From: Bipolaris cookei | Taxonomy: Eukaryota > Ascomycota > Dothideomycetes > Pleosporales > Pleosporaceae | Reading direction: 5' to 3' | Assembly: GCA_002286855.1 (NCBI GenBank) | Contig: NRSV01000009.1 | Location: 250,984 to 314,983, forward strand | Length of the DNA: 64,000 bases | Shown here: positions 29,973-40,769 of the stretch, piece after piece | Layout of the letters: each line of letters starts with the position of its first letter | Position numbering within the stretch: the stretch's first letter is position 1 | The notes under the pieces: model-generated | The model's database searches: none | The model's input: the letters and a program-made list of their open reading frames with translations, nothing else | Told to the model about the DNA's origin: nothing | Program-made: the position numbers and the translations under genes

Positions 29973-31746
29973 TTACTCTACACTAGCTATAGATGCGTTA
30001 TACAACTCACTTGTATCTGATAGAGAATCTTCTTCTACATCTTTTTGGCACGTACGGGCGTTATGGCCCACTCTCCCACAGGTTCCACAGTGCCGTTGAC
30101 CTGGTAGAGCCTTTTCTTGACTACCCCCACCACGCGCCTTCTTTGATGCCGTACGACCAGTAGCAGCATTTTCAGCTGCCTGCGATGCTCCTGCACCAAA
30201 GTCTAGTGTCCCGCCTGTCTGAATTCGCTTTCTTTTACGCCCTCGGCGCTTTGTTACCTCAGCTAATTGCTCTTCAAGCTCTCGTATGCGGGCCTTCATA
30301 AGCACATTCTCATGTAGCATCTCCTCAGCTCCTTCAATAAGCTTTGAGAAGCCTTCTTGTGCAGCAGTTGGTGATCGTACAAAAGAATCTCTCACAAGCT
30401 TCGACTGTAATCCACAAAGAGTAAGAATCTTCTGTTCAAGACAGTAGTCCTTAAATTCTTGGTTTAGGTGGCTCTCATGGCCGTCAAGAATAAGTAGCCT
30501 GTACGACCCCGCCTGACGCGTCTTTGTATGCTCGTCAAAGTGCTTTAACCACTCAAGACCAAGCGCGTTATTTGTCCAGCCGTTCTGTGATACTGAGAGC
30601 TTCCAATCGTACGGTATATCTACTTCTTCGTACCAAGCAGAGATATGGACGCGTCCCTTGTAGATAATGAATGGCGGAGTAGCATACCCCGCAGCGCAGA
30701 TGCTCTGAATAACTGTAACCCACTCACGATTGCCTGGCTGCGTCAAAGTAGGCCTCGTACGACGCTCTGCGCCTGTAACTACCTTCATTGAGCCAATCAC
30801 GCCCATCTGAAAGCCAGTCTCGTCAAAGTTATGGATGTCGTCAGAATGTACTCCATACTTCTCAATTGTCTCTCGTACAAGCTCAAACCACGCGTTAATA
30901 ACCTCTGGATCTTCCTGCTGTATTCTCTGGCGGTCCTTTGCTCGATTGAAAGCTGTTTTAAGCTCGTCCGAACGCGATACAAATCGCTCTGCCCAGTTCT
31001 TGCCCAAAGGTTGGCCATCTCGTACGCGCAGTAGTTTCTCTGCCATATCCGCTACCTCACACAGTCGGGGAGCAAATCCTCGTGAGTCTAGATCAAGAAT
31101 ATATCGTACAATTGTTTGCTCTTCAATTATAGTTAGTGTTGTAGATAAGCTACTCAGCTATTCTACTACAGAATCCGGATGCGCAGTCCACACCCGGACT
31201 CTGCGATCAATCAAGTCTATAGTCGATCTATCAAGACTATAATCGATCAATAGACATCTATCTATGACGCTATAGATTACGCAAGCTACTACTAGATAGA
31301 CTCTTCTAGAATCTAATCTAGCTAATGTATATAGTAGTAGGATAGCAAGTAGATAGAAGACAGAGCACTTCACACAAGATCAATTCACACTACCAACGAT
31401 CAATCAATTAGTGTTTCTTCCCTAGCACATATCTTCTCTCTCTACAATCTCTCAATCAAGCTGGCTCTGAGTCTACTACGGACAAGTAGAAGGCAGAGAC
31501 CTCTACCTCTGAGTCGATAGTAGAACAAGCAGCACCCTACACTTTGACAGTTAGTTTGCGGCAGTTTGGAGATATCTGGGGTCGAAAAGTGATTTTGTTA
31601 AGCCGATCAGAAAGCCGCTGAAAAGGAACGTTGTAGACAGCAGCAGCGCGTCGAATGCTCTTAAACTGGCCCGTACGATAGGCCTGAATAGCAAGAGTAA
31701 TTCTGCCTTCTCTCTGAGTTAATGTATCTTTACGTAGTTGGGACAT
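29973..31746 (-). pseudogene. Element E transposase, with deletion and LTR insertion
   Basis: Starts at ATG 31746 (MSQLRKDT), reads 65 codons to SPNCRKLT, then is interrupted by a solo LTR (31137-31549). It resumes with IIEEQTIVRYILDLDS and continues to the stop at 29973. An in-frame 330-bp deletion relative to B (B positions 17431-17760) removes the third catalytic Asp region and joins KILTLC to GLQSKL. The knuckle CGTCGRVGHNARTC is retained. It cannot encode an active enzyme but keeps both ends, so it could be moved by B's product. Confidence 0.93.
31137..31549. mobile_element. Solo LTR with 5-bp target duplication
   Basis: 413 bp starting TGTTGTAG and ending TTGACA (TG...CA), flanked by GTTAG at 31132-31136 and 31550-31554. 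Element B has a single GTTAG (reverse complement CTAAC) at this place, which proves insertion and the duplication. No internal retrotransposon region is present. A second, truncated copy is at 32887-33227. Confidence 0.9.
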
Positions 31747-31828
31747 GTTACTTTGCAAGTGATGTTCGCGATGCCAAGAAAAAGTGTCCGGCTCGGTGGT
31801 GTGTCCGGCTCGGTGGTGCTTTACGTTA

Positions 31829-32331
31829 TTATAATATTACAGTAATGCTAAGAAAAGCGGTAATTAATATGTTAAGGTCTTATGTAACGTTTTAGGCATC
31901 TTATTATCACAACTTGTTATCACAGATAGTTATCACAGCTGATTAACATAGATCAAATTCACTACTAGGTATAAAGCTACCACTAACTAAGTATGTTCCT
32001 AGATACAATAGAGGTGACGCTTACGAAAAGCTTCTTCATAAAGAGTAGTTACAAGACTAGGTTAGCTAAGCTTCAAAGCAACAGCTTCGAGACAACTGCA
32101 GCTAAGGATGCATAGCTGGAATTTGTTAAGAGTCTTAGCAAACAAGAGCTGGCCATTATCAAGAATAAGAGCTGGAAGTATGTTTATCACGCACATTTAT
32201 CACAGGCTCAAACTTGTTGGAATATAAGGAAGGTAGGAGGCTGCTTGTCCTACAGCAGACTCAGACGTAGAGGTTGCTACTTGTCCTTCGGGCTCAGAGG
32301 TAGCTGTTACTACTTGTTCTACTATACACTC
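31829..32331. other. AT-rich repeat-like sequence, unassigned
   Basis: Contains several TTATCACA units near 31905-31950 and a tract with recurring TACTTGTYCTWC and CTCAGAGG/CTCAGACG near 32245-32340. It may be retrotransposon-internal sequence belonging to the LTRs nearby, but I see no domain. Confidence 0.35.
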
Positions 32332-32886
32332 AGAGGCAGTATCGAAGCTTCTAATAGAGAACAATGAAAGATGCTAGGGGAGAGAAGTAGATTGGGATTG
32401 AATGTGCTTGATTGATCTTGATGCGATACACTAAATTGTTCTTCTCTTGTCCTCTATGTACTCTGCTATTCTACAGCTATATATATTGACTGGAATAGAT
32501 TCTGGAAGAATCCATCTAACCGTAGCTTGCGTGATCGTTGAGGTCATAGATAGATATCGACTGATAGTGGCGTAGTGGCTTCTAGTAATGGATTGATCAC
32601 AGTATTGGGTGGTATCCCGAGTATTTGGATGCTACTGGAGATCAGCTGAGTAACTTATATCTCCAATACTATGACCTCTACGATTAAGCAATCTTCGGTG
32701 AGATCGATTCTTCCAGAATCTATTCCAGTCAATATATATAGCTGTAGAATAGCAGAGTACATAGAGGACAAGAGAAATGCAATTCAGTGTATCGCATCAA
32801 AATCAATCCAGCACATTCAATCTCAATCTACTTCTCTCCCCTAGCATCTTTCATTGTTCTCTACTAGAAGCTTCGATACTGCCTCT
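32332..32886. repeat. Large inverted repeat of LTR-like arms (about 191 bp each)
   Basis: Left arm 32332-32522 and right arm 32696-32886 are inverted copies with only a few differences, separated by about 173 bp. Both contain AGAGGCAGTATCGAAGCTTC and TATATATTGACTGGAATAGA in opposite orientation. The arms share spaced similarity with the solo LTR (TTCTAGAATC... and GTAGTAGGATAGCA-like blocks), suggesting two diverged LTRs in head-to-head arrangement. Confidence 0.8.
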
Positions 32887-33227
32887 TGTTGTAGATAAGC
32901 TACTCAGCTATTCTACGACAGAATCCGGATGCGCAGTCCACACCCGGACTCTGCGATCAATCAAGTCTATAGTCGATCTATCTATAATCGATAAATAGAA
33001 ATCTATCTATGACGCTATAGATTACCAAGCTACTACTAGATAGACTCTTCTAGAATCTATTCTAGCTAATATATATAGTAGTAGGATAGCAAGTAGATAG
33101 AAGACAGAGCACTTCACACAAGATCAACTCACACTACCAACGATCAATCAATTAGTGTTTCTTCCCTAGCACATATCTTCTCTCTCTACAATCTCTCGAT
33201 CAAGCTGGCTCTGAGTCTACTACGGAC
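32887..33227. mobile_element. Truncated second copy of the LTR
   Basis: Begins TGTTGTAGATAAGCTACTCA directly at the end of the inverted repeat and matches 31137-31487 closely until GAGTCTACTACGGAC at 33227, where similarity stops. The last about 60 bp of the LTR are missing. Confidence 0.88.
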
Positions 33228-33429
33228 TGTGAGAGGCTGCGCAAAGGTTGCCGATGCCTGGTAACAAGATTGTATTCGATAGAGAACTGAGCTTCTGAGC
33301 TACGTAGCTATCTATATACAGTGCTAGCTGCCCCTGCACAATCGAGTCGATAAGACCTAGTCGCCCCGGTTGTCGGTCAGAGCGCACCGAGTCTCGGCGA
33401 GACTCGGAGCTCTAGGTGGCATCCGGATT

Positions 33430-34019
33430 TTAGGAGCAGGCCGAGATTCCATCGAGGTACAACACACCAACTAGGCTCTAGCCTATCACAAGCGGAATGG
33501 CTTCCAGTCCATCTGTGGGACGTATCGCTCACGGACGGACAATGCTTCAAGTGCTGGAAATGGGGCCACAGCCAATCTGTGTGTAATGCGACCAAGGACA
33601 TCTGCGGACACTGCGCAGGCAGCCATTCCACAAGGGACTGCAAAACGAAGGGCGACGAAGCAGCCAGCTGTGCAGCCTGCAAGTCAAAGGGTCATAAGGC
33701 CTGGATGACTAGACACTGCAAAGCTCACCAAAGCTTCCGGAAAGCGAATGAGGAAAAAAAGCAAGAATTGCTCATGCGCACTACGCAGATACAGCGCAGC
33801 GCCTCCCCAACCGCAGGATCCACCACGCCTGTCCTGAGTTTCTTCGGAAGCTCTACAACAGCAAGCAGCGAACATAGGACACAAGTTGATGATAGCCGAA
33901 AAAGGAAAAAAACGGTCGGGAGGCCTACCCACCTCAGCTCTGCGGCCATGGCACCAGGACAGAGCCAACTCTTCCCGATAAGGACAGCCACACCAACAGC
34001 TGATTATGAGATGGACTAA
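33430..34019 (+). pseudogene. LINE ORF1 (gag-like) C-terminal remnant with zinc knuckles
   Basis: A frame open from about 33484 to the stop at 34017-34019 encodes three Cys/His knuckles in a row: CFKCWKWGHSQSVC, CGHCAGSHSTRDC and CAACKSKGHKAWMTRHC. A Ser/Thr-rich tail follows. This is the organisation of the nucleic-acid-binding end of Tad-type LINE ORF1 proteins. Upstream, IPSRYNTPTRL-like sequence near 33450 is in a different frame, and no N-terminal part survives. It may belong to the same LINE family as the pieces at 13-14.6 kb and 62.9-63.7 kb, but the two ORFs are never adjacent here. Confidence 0.75.
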
Positions 34020-35253
34020 TCACTCCAGCACCACACCTCGGCTCCCTTGTCTAAAGGAAGCACCGTTAAATAAGGAAAGAGACAAAAGGAAAGAACGAGA
34101 CTACGGATACTCAGGCGCGGGAGGTTTTTAGACATAAATTCGTTTAGGTCACGTTTGCCCCGCAATACACATTGTAGCATTCAGTGTTCATAGACCCTCA
34201 CGGGAACCAGGCAGCACTTTAAATTGATTTGTTTATTTATATATCGTTAATACAAACTAACAGCGAATATCAGAGTGCGCGAAGAACGTGAAGTGCTGAA
34301 AGTCGAAGTACCCCTCATTTGTCCCAGCACGGCGGGTGTCCCGGCACTTAGGGAGGGACGTTATCATGTGATATTACTGTGGAACATCAGTCATGTGATG
34401 ACTGCCACTGCTATAATCGAGACTAGCCATTCTAGGGAAAGGAGGCATTCTCCGTGTACGTAAGAGGATAGATGCTGAGGCCGCTACTGTTGAAGCAGCA
34501 CTGACGCACTGCCCATCCGTGTGCGAATTACATCTCGTGTAGCAAGCCATCAACGCCAGTTATTTATTGAATATCATGCGTACCCATAGCTGTGATCAGT
34601 AATGTGTGTTAATAGTCCGTATCCAGAACAGCGGCTCAGAGTACAGCTATCAGATGCAGACAAATTAACGACATTTATGTCAATCGTACAAGAGAGAGGT
34701 AGGCATCCCGTCCGATCTGCCCTATACAAGCAGTTTACCGGCGGATTAGTAGTTAGGTGGGTGACCACTAGCGAATCCCCGCTGTCGTATGTTTTTGGAA
34801 GAATTTTGCAACTTTTTTTTGCCCAATTTGCAAGTCATGTGGCGGCGTCCTGGCATTCCCATCTTATGTTCGATATGAAATAGTGGATACATTAGTGTCT
34901 TTCAAAAGAAAATTTTCAGAGCTGTTTCCTTCTAAAAATAAATACTGTAAGATAAAAGTGAGCTACATACTTCAATAAGTTTTAGTGCGCAAAACATTAC
35001 TAGATTGCTCTTTTGTTTTGCATCTTCATTCGCCTAGCTATCGTGATCTACATTAATAACAGACGAATATGTAACATATTAGTAGGACTTGAAGGTATAG
35101 TTGAAGTAGCTGCGTGGTAGATAAATCAATTCAATTTAGATAAACATATGTAAGCCTAATGTGTGCAAGGCGTTGGAGAATTAGAGTGACTGAGCATATT
35201 CAATAATGAACGATACCTCATCTCATAGCACCTACCTCTGCGGAAGCCTTTAC
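34020..35253. other. AT-rich sequence, nothing recognised
   Basis: No frame of note and no repeat recognised. Base composition becomes distinctly AT-rich from about 34870, consistent with decayed DNA. Confidence 0.4.
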
Positions 35254-35570
35254 CTAAGATGACCTTGCTTGGAGTTTTTTAAACCACCTGTCCACGTTCG
35301 GGTACTTTACAAACATGCCATTCCATTTCCCAGCCTTCATAGCTCCTCCATTAGGTATATGGAATAGTTTAGCCAAAGTGATTTCATCTCCAACAAGGTA
35401 TCTCTGACCAGCCAATACATTCTAATGAGTGCGCAAGAAAATGATGAGCCCATAGTTCGATATTGATTCAATGAGTTTGTTTGGCAAGATATTTGGAAAT
35501 ATTTCGGCTCTCATACACGATGAAGCCAGCATCGTCCGCTGGAGGCCAATATAGCAAAGCCATACACTTT
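35254..35570 (-). pseudogene. Glutathione S-transferase-like pseudogene
   Basis: There is no long frame, but the minus strand keeps two diagnostic blocks. DAGFIVYESRNISKYLAK (about 35545-35487) matches the end of the thioredoxin-fold domain, where the E-S pair binds glutathione. YLVGDEITLAKLFHIPNGG, then GMFVKYPNVDRWFKKLQARS (about 35401-35257) matches the C-terminal helical domain, ending in a natural stop at 35254-35256. The linker between them and the N-terminus are scrambled by stops and frameshifts, and the catalytic N-terminal residues are not visible. It resembles fungal EF1B-gamma/theta-type GSTs. It is dead, embedded in AT-rich DNA. Confidence 0.75.
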
Positions 35571-37252
35571 GAAACCCATCTCGATTATGACTCTAAGTTG
35601 AAGTAGGTACAGCTCAACCGATATTCTGCATTTTTGGCTAGCCGTACGTTGTTATAGTCAAGCATTAACCCCCCATAGTTAGGCAACTAGTCTATGAATA
35701 ACCCAAGACTACATTAACCCAACACATGTGAAGGAGCCAAAGCTCGGGCAGCTAGATGTCTAGCCCGGGATATAAGTGTCTGTGCATGCGGGGAATGACA
35801 CGATTATCGGGTCCGAGATCCTGTTATCGGGACGGCACATATCCTTATAGCGTTTAGACCGGTCGATACAACGTGTTTTCCTAGTCTTGTTTATGGCTTG
35901 GCGCTTGGTTGAGTCTATGTTTCGAGACGAATACCTGTCAACGTCCACCAATTCTTCCCGCTATTTTTGGAAGTTGCGAGTAAGTAGGGATTTGGGCTGA
36001 TGGAAGATATGTTAGCGAGGTTGCCAAGAGGCAGCTAGCTCTACGTAAGTACCCCAGTCGCTGAAGTGTGTCGCGTGGTTTAATATGGTCCACCACGACA
36101 GCATTATCAAATGGATCCACACATACATTACCACCCGATTCACCACGTCCAGAGAAACCTCATCGGTTGCAATACCAACATGATACTGAGTAGCTTTGAT
36201 GCTGAGACTTGATACTCGGGCTTGAAGAAAACATGACATCAGGAGATGGGTATGAGTAAGAGTAAGAGTACACTAAGAGGGTGTGCTGTTTCCGGCCGCG
36301 CTGGTATGATGGCCAAGCTGTACGCCTTAGCTAAGACTTCTTTTGATGCAGGGAAAGCCGGGAAAACGACCGTAAATGTATGTACGGCCGACGTTACCGA
36401 GCGTAACGACTCATTAGCACTCGCTGTTTCGCTGCGTCTTGGCTAGTTGTCCCGCTTTATTATCGTCTTGGAAGCGGCTACATTCCAGATGGCATAAAGA
36501 TAGCTGGAAGTCTTTATCCATCCCGTGACCCAGAGTGCGTGGAGACAGAGGTGAGTCTAGAAGGAGGAGGATCGAATACAATGTGGGTGTTTGCAATTTC
36601 AGAGAGCTGTGACACGGTGATACGTCCAAGGTGCTGGATGACCAAGTTTTTTTCCAGGTGATCAGCGTTGGTATATGTAAGAGGCGCTGCTGGGTACGGA
36701 GGTTTGTGTATGTAACCATAGATGGATCGGCATGCCAGACAACGGTCGTCGAAACAGGCGTGCCGTTCCCACTATGGAGCGACCCGCTTTACCCCGCACA
36801 GGTCACGTGCAAGTGCCGAACTGTCTATTTTCACCACAACGCTCTCTCGAAAATGCCAGCCCGCCAAGCTTATTTTATGCAGTCTTCGCGCAGACGCCTG
36901 CCTATCGTTTCTCATCATTGGCAATGCCAACCATCGGCAAGGCTTCACCTGGTCAGCCGCCAAGCAAGCCTCTGCCCAGATTCGCTGCCACAATGTCGTC
37001 GATGGCTTGGAACAGCAGGCGTTGGGTGCATGGTGGAACGATATTCGCCGCCAAGTATTTCCCCGCGGGGAAAGGCAGTAGCACAGCTCGTGGTAGTCGC
37101 ATGGTAGCGGACTTGGCCATGTTGCTTTCGAGACGAGGCCCACGGGCATAAAGCTGCCTCCGGTCCTTCTGCCCACGAAAGGCCACAGTCAGGCGTTTAG
37201 CCATATCACTCCATTCATACTTCCATCTAACAAGTTCACTGCCATCCAACAT
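35571..37252. other. Intergenic 1.7 kb, upstream of the transporter
   Basis: The 139-158 residue open frames around 36630-37150 overlap each other in three frames and lack any family signature, so I do not call them. The right part is the transporter promoter (see the palindrome at 37058). Confidence 0.4.
37058..37073. promoter_or_regulatory. Perfect 16-bp palindrome with two overlapping CreA-type sites
   Basis: TTTCCCCGCGGGGAAA is self-complementary and contains GCGGGG on each strand, matching SYGGRG, the consensus for the fungal carbon catabolite repressor CreA/CRE1. It lies about 180 bp upstream of the transporter ATG, a position that suits glucose repression of a carbon-source transporter. 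Function is inferred. Confidence 0.5.
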
Positions 37253-39038
37253 ATGGGTTGCTTTAACACTCATGCCTCGGGGACCTTAGACCCACCAGAG
37301 GTCCGCAATTGGCGGATCCACACCATCGCCCTTATCGCGTCCATGTCGGCGCTAGCCAGTAGCTATCTCTGGTCTTTCTTGTTAGTGCTCGAAACACTGA
37401 CACAGATACAGTGGGTTATGACACGGCCGTCATTGGCGGTACCATGGCCCTTAACTCGTTTATTCGAGACTTTGGCCTCAATGGTATCCCAAAAGCAAGT
37501 CGCGATACCATTCAGGGAAACATCGTCTCTACGTTCCAGGCTGGCTGCTTCTTTGGTGCAATCTTCGCCTTTCCCTTTGCCGAGCGTATTGGGCGCAAAA
37601 AGACAATGATAATAGCTTCTTCCATCTTCCTGCTCGGCGGTACACTCATGACTGCATCCCAAGGTAAACTGAACATGATCTACGGTGGCCGTGCTGTAGC
37701 TGGCCTAGGCATTGGCGCTTCATCAATGGTAGGCATTGACCATAGTACATTATTGATGCAGGACAAATACTAAATTCCCATAGGTTGTGCCTGTATATAT
37801 TTCCGAGACTGCTCCACCCTCAATCCGTGGTCGACTTGTCGGTATCTTTGAGATTGCGTCCCAAGGTGGCGGTATGCTTGGCTTCTGGATCAACTATGCT
37901 GCCGATCGAACCATCAATGTCAACTCCAAGACACAGTGGATTGTCCCACTTGCCATTCAGCTTGTTCCTGGCTTGTTGCTCCTTCTCGGTGTCGCATGGT
38001 GCCCTGAATCGCCCCGTTACCTTGCCAAGAAGGACAACTTCGAAGGCGCTCAACGCATTCTATGCAAGATTCGCTGTCTTGACGAATCACACGCTTACAT
38101 TCAACACGAGATGAGCGAGATTCGTGCTCAGGTTGAGGAGCGCAGTGCCAACCGCAAGAGCAAGAAGGATCAGTTTATGAAGCTCTTCCAAAAGGGTGTC
38201 CGAAACCGCATGGCGATTGGACTTGCCCTCATGTTCTTGCAATCTTTCACAGGCGTAAGTACATTTGCGGAACCCAACCAAGATGACATAGTTCTGACAT
38301 ACCCAGGTAAACATCATTACCTACTACGCACCACGCATCTTCGAGACTCTCGGTATCTCAGGCACATCGCTTAAGCTCTTCTCTACCGGCTTCTACGGCA
38401 TCGCAAAGACGCTTGGCATGTTCACTTTCACCTTTTGGGTCGTTGAGAAGGTTGGTCGCCGCAAGGGTTTGATCTGGGGTGCTGCTCTTGGTTGCATTCC
38501 AATGTGGTACATTGGTGGCTACGTCATGAAGGCAGATCCAGCTGGTGCTGCACTCAGGGGAGATGTCTCACGCAATGGCTGGGGCTACCTGGCCATGGTA
38601 TGCGTATACGTCAACGCATTTATTATTTGCGCTACATGGCAAGGTATTACCTGGACCTACGCATCCGAGATTTTCCCCTTGGATATCCGCATGCTCTGCG
38701 TCTCGCTTACCACTGCCGATACTTGGCTTGGTTCTTTCATCATCGCCCGAAGCACTCCTTACATGATCTCTGATCTAGGCTACGGCGCATATTTCTTCTT
38801 TGCCTCTATCCTTGTCGGCATGGGTATCTGGAGTTTCTTCTTCGTGCCCGAGACAAAGGGTATCAGTTTGGAGGAAATGGATGCGCTCTTCTTGCGTCCA
38901 ATGCACAAGGCGGTATGGGCACAACTTCGTGGTAAGCCCATCCTTACCCAGGAGGAGTTTGTTGCGAGAAGCAAGGGATTAGAATCGGTGGGGGAAAAAG
39001 AGTATGGTATTGAAACAATAGAAGCCGTCAAGAGGTAA
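37253..39038 (+). CDS. MFS transporter, quinate/sugar porter family
   Basis: Four exons, 37253-37358, 37412-37728, 37784-38254 and 38307-39038, with introns of 53, 55 and 52 bp, join to 541 residues. The sequence shows the sugar-porter signatures: a YDTAVIGGTMAL motif after helix 1, ERIGRKK in loop 2-3, WCPESPRYLAKK in loop 6-7, EKVGRRKG in loop 8-9 and FVPETKGISLEEMD after the last helix. About 12 hydrophobic helices are visible. The N-terminal VRNWRIHTIALIASMSALAMGYDTAV resembles fungal quinate permeases (QutD/Qa-y). It is an H+ symporter of the plasma membrane by family; substrate (quinate or a hexose) is inference. No quinate catabolic gene is adjacent. The frame is intact and the ATG codon at the exon 1-2 junction is completed by splicing. 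Confidence 0.9.
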
Positions 39039-39992
39039 GACCTGCGATCGGTGGCTCGAGGAGCGGGATCTTTGATATCTCAAAGACCTCATAATAACTC
39101 GTCGGTCGCTGGAAGAAGTCGGAATCCTTTTCATAATGGCATGGCACGAATGAATAATTTTCTGACTTCAAATCCGCTACCCATTCTGCAAATGCTTTCC
39201 TTGAAGAACAGGTCAAGCGTCCTTCCGCTAAGCACTGTAGTTTCTCAGCTAGAAAAGCCTAGTTCGACGCCGTACCTAACGACGCTCTTGGCATGGCGCC
39301 TCCCACCCCTTGGCATCCCGTCTCCCGCTGGCAAAGCGGCTGATAGTGGCTTAGGGCTCCTGTCGGTATCACTAAAACTACCGATGGTATCGAATATGCT
39401 GCCGAGGTCACAAGACCATGTTATTTCGCACAACTAGCCGGGCCAAGAGATGTCGTGGAGAAAAGTACGGAATGTTAGCCGAAGCGTTAGCATATGCAAG
39501 TGATGATTCCCTTTGAAGCGACGGGGGAGTCTTGGCTCTCGTACGATGAACAGCGGTACCGGATGAAGCCAAGAACACATTTAACCTTTGGATGCTGTTT
39601 ACAAGGTTTCAATTCCATTTTAGGATTCATACATATGACTCACTGGCTGGAATTATGGAGGTACTTGCAAAATTGATTCAGCCCGCATACTAAACCAAAC
39701 ATCGATGGTGTCGTTAGTATTGTCATCTTCAGAGCTGCATCGGCCGGAGTTTCCTTAGTTGAGCTTGTACAATGCGAGCAGCCAACACGGATACAACTCG
39801 AGCAGAACGTCTAAAATATCCTCCAGCATATTCTTGGCAAAGATGCCATCTGAAGTACCCGAAAATATTTTCCCACTAAAGTAGACAAATTACACAGCTC
39901 ACCAATCGATTATGGCAGAGATAGCACTAGATGAAAAGTACCGAAAACTAGCATTTCCCCTACACTCCCGGACCCTTGTCGATAACTATCAC
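39039..39992. other. Intergenic between convergent transporter and cyclophilin genes
   Basis: Frames of 60-128 residues occur on both strands around 39050-39440 with coding-like composition, but I recognise no family and the frames are mutually exclusive. A decayed gene is possible. Confidence 0.4.
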
Positions 39993-40769
39993 TTAGTTTT
40001 CCAATGGCTTTGCACCTGCAAGCTGACCAGCACCTGCAATTACTACTGGGCTGAGCGGCTTATCCCCTGGACCAGTTCGGGTTGATTCGATCTTCCGGAT
40101 TACGTCCATGCCGTCCAGGACCTCGCCAAAGACGACGTGTTTCCCGTCCAGGTGTGGTGTAGCAGCGGTCAAAATGAAGAATTGCGACCCATTGCTATTG
40201 GGTCTAAAATACTCCAGTTAACGTACGTATCCGCTGTGAAGTACAGAGACTGACTTACCCAGAGTTCGCCATACTCAACAGCCCAGGGTGGGTGTGTTTG
40301 AGTTGGAAGTTCTCATCGTCAAATGATTCGCTGCCGAAGATGCTGGCGCTACCAGTGCCGTCGCCTCTCATGAAATCGCCGCCTTGAATCATGAAATTGG
40401 GGATCTAGCTTGCTGTCAGCTAATGGTTCGCGGATTTGTTATGTGAACGTGACCTACAACGCGGTGGAAAGTGCTTCCAACGTATCTTCCAACCTTGCAC
40501 TCGCCAGTGCAAAACTGCCTAAAGTTCTCCGTTGTTGCAGGGACCACGTCTAGGAATAGCTCCATTTGTACGCGTCCGATCGGCTGTCCTCCAACAGCAA
40601 TGTCAAAATATACGACCGGATTGTCCGGAGACCTTCGCGCTTTGACTGTTGCACTCTCACCAGCTACAGGGATATTTACCTCTTGTTTTCCCGGTGTATC
40701 CAACTGTACTGGACGCACCATCTCTGTGGGCTTGCTAGCATTCTTCTCTTTGCTGCCTCCGCAACCCAT
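39993..40769 (-). CDS. Cyclophilin-type peptidyl-prolyl isomerase with lipid-anchor N-terminus
   Basis: Three minus-strand exons, 40769-40458, 40404-40259 and 40203-39993, with 53- and 55-bp introns, join to 222 residues. It begins MGCGGSKEKNASK: Gly2 with Ser6 and Lys7 fits N-myristoylation, and Cys3 fits palmitoylation. About 50 residues later the cyclophilin domain starts (VVYFDIAVGGQPIGRVQMEL). Core motifs are FCTGE, FHRVIPNFMIQGGDFMRGDG, GSQFFIL and DGKHVVFGEVLDG. The catalytic Arg and the Phe, Met, Gln and Phe of the active site are present. The position of Trp121 in human CypA is His here (ATPHLDGKHV), a change known to lower cyclosporin A affinity. It catalyses proline cis-trans isomerisation; membrane tethering is inference from the N-terminus. 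The start is fixed by the lipidation motif. Confidence 0.93.

Larger units (their letters stand above)
29890..31826 (-). mobile_element. Element E: near-identical, broken copy of element B
   Basis: 1937 bp with the same ends as B (ACGTAAAGCACCACCGAGCC), flanked by TA (29888-29889; 31827-31828). Both ends have the doubled 18-bp subterminal motif. Compared with B it lacks 330 bp of transposase and carries a 413-bp solo LTR plus a 5-bp duplication. In shared sequence I see only scattered single-base differences from B. Confidence 0.93.

Noticed and set aside
36630..37176. Several overlapping frames of 119-158 residues upstream of the transporter
   Set aside because: Three plus frames and one minus frame overlap with no recognisable domain; the region also contains the transporter promoter.
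39051..39437. 128-residue plus frame downstream of the transporter
   Set aside because: Overlaps two minus-strand frames of similar length, has no homology I can recognise and no intron signals; could be a decayed gene but not callable.
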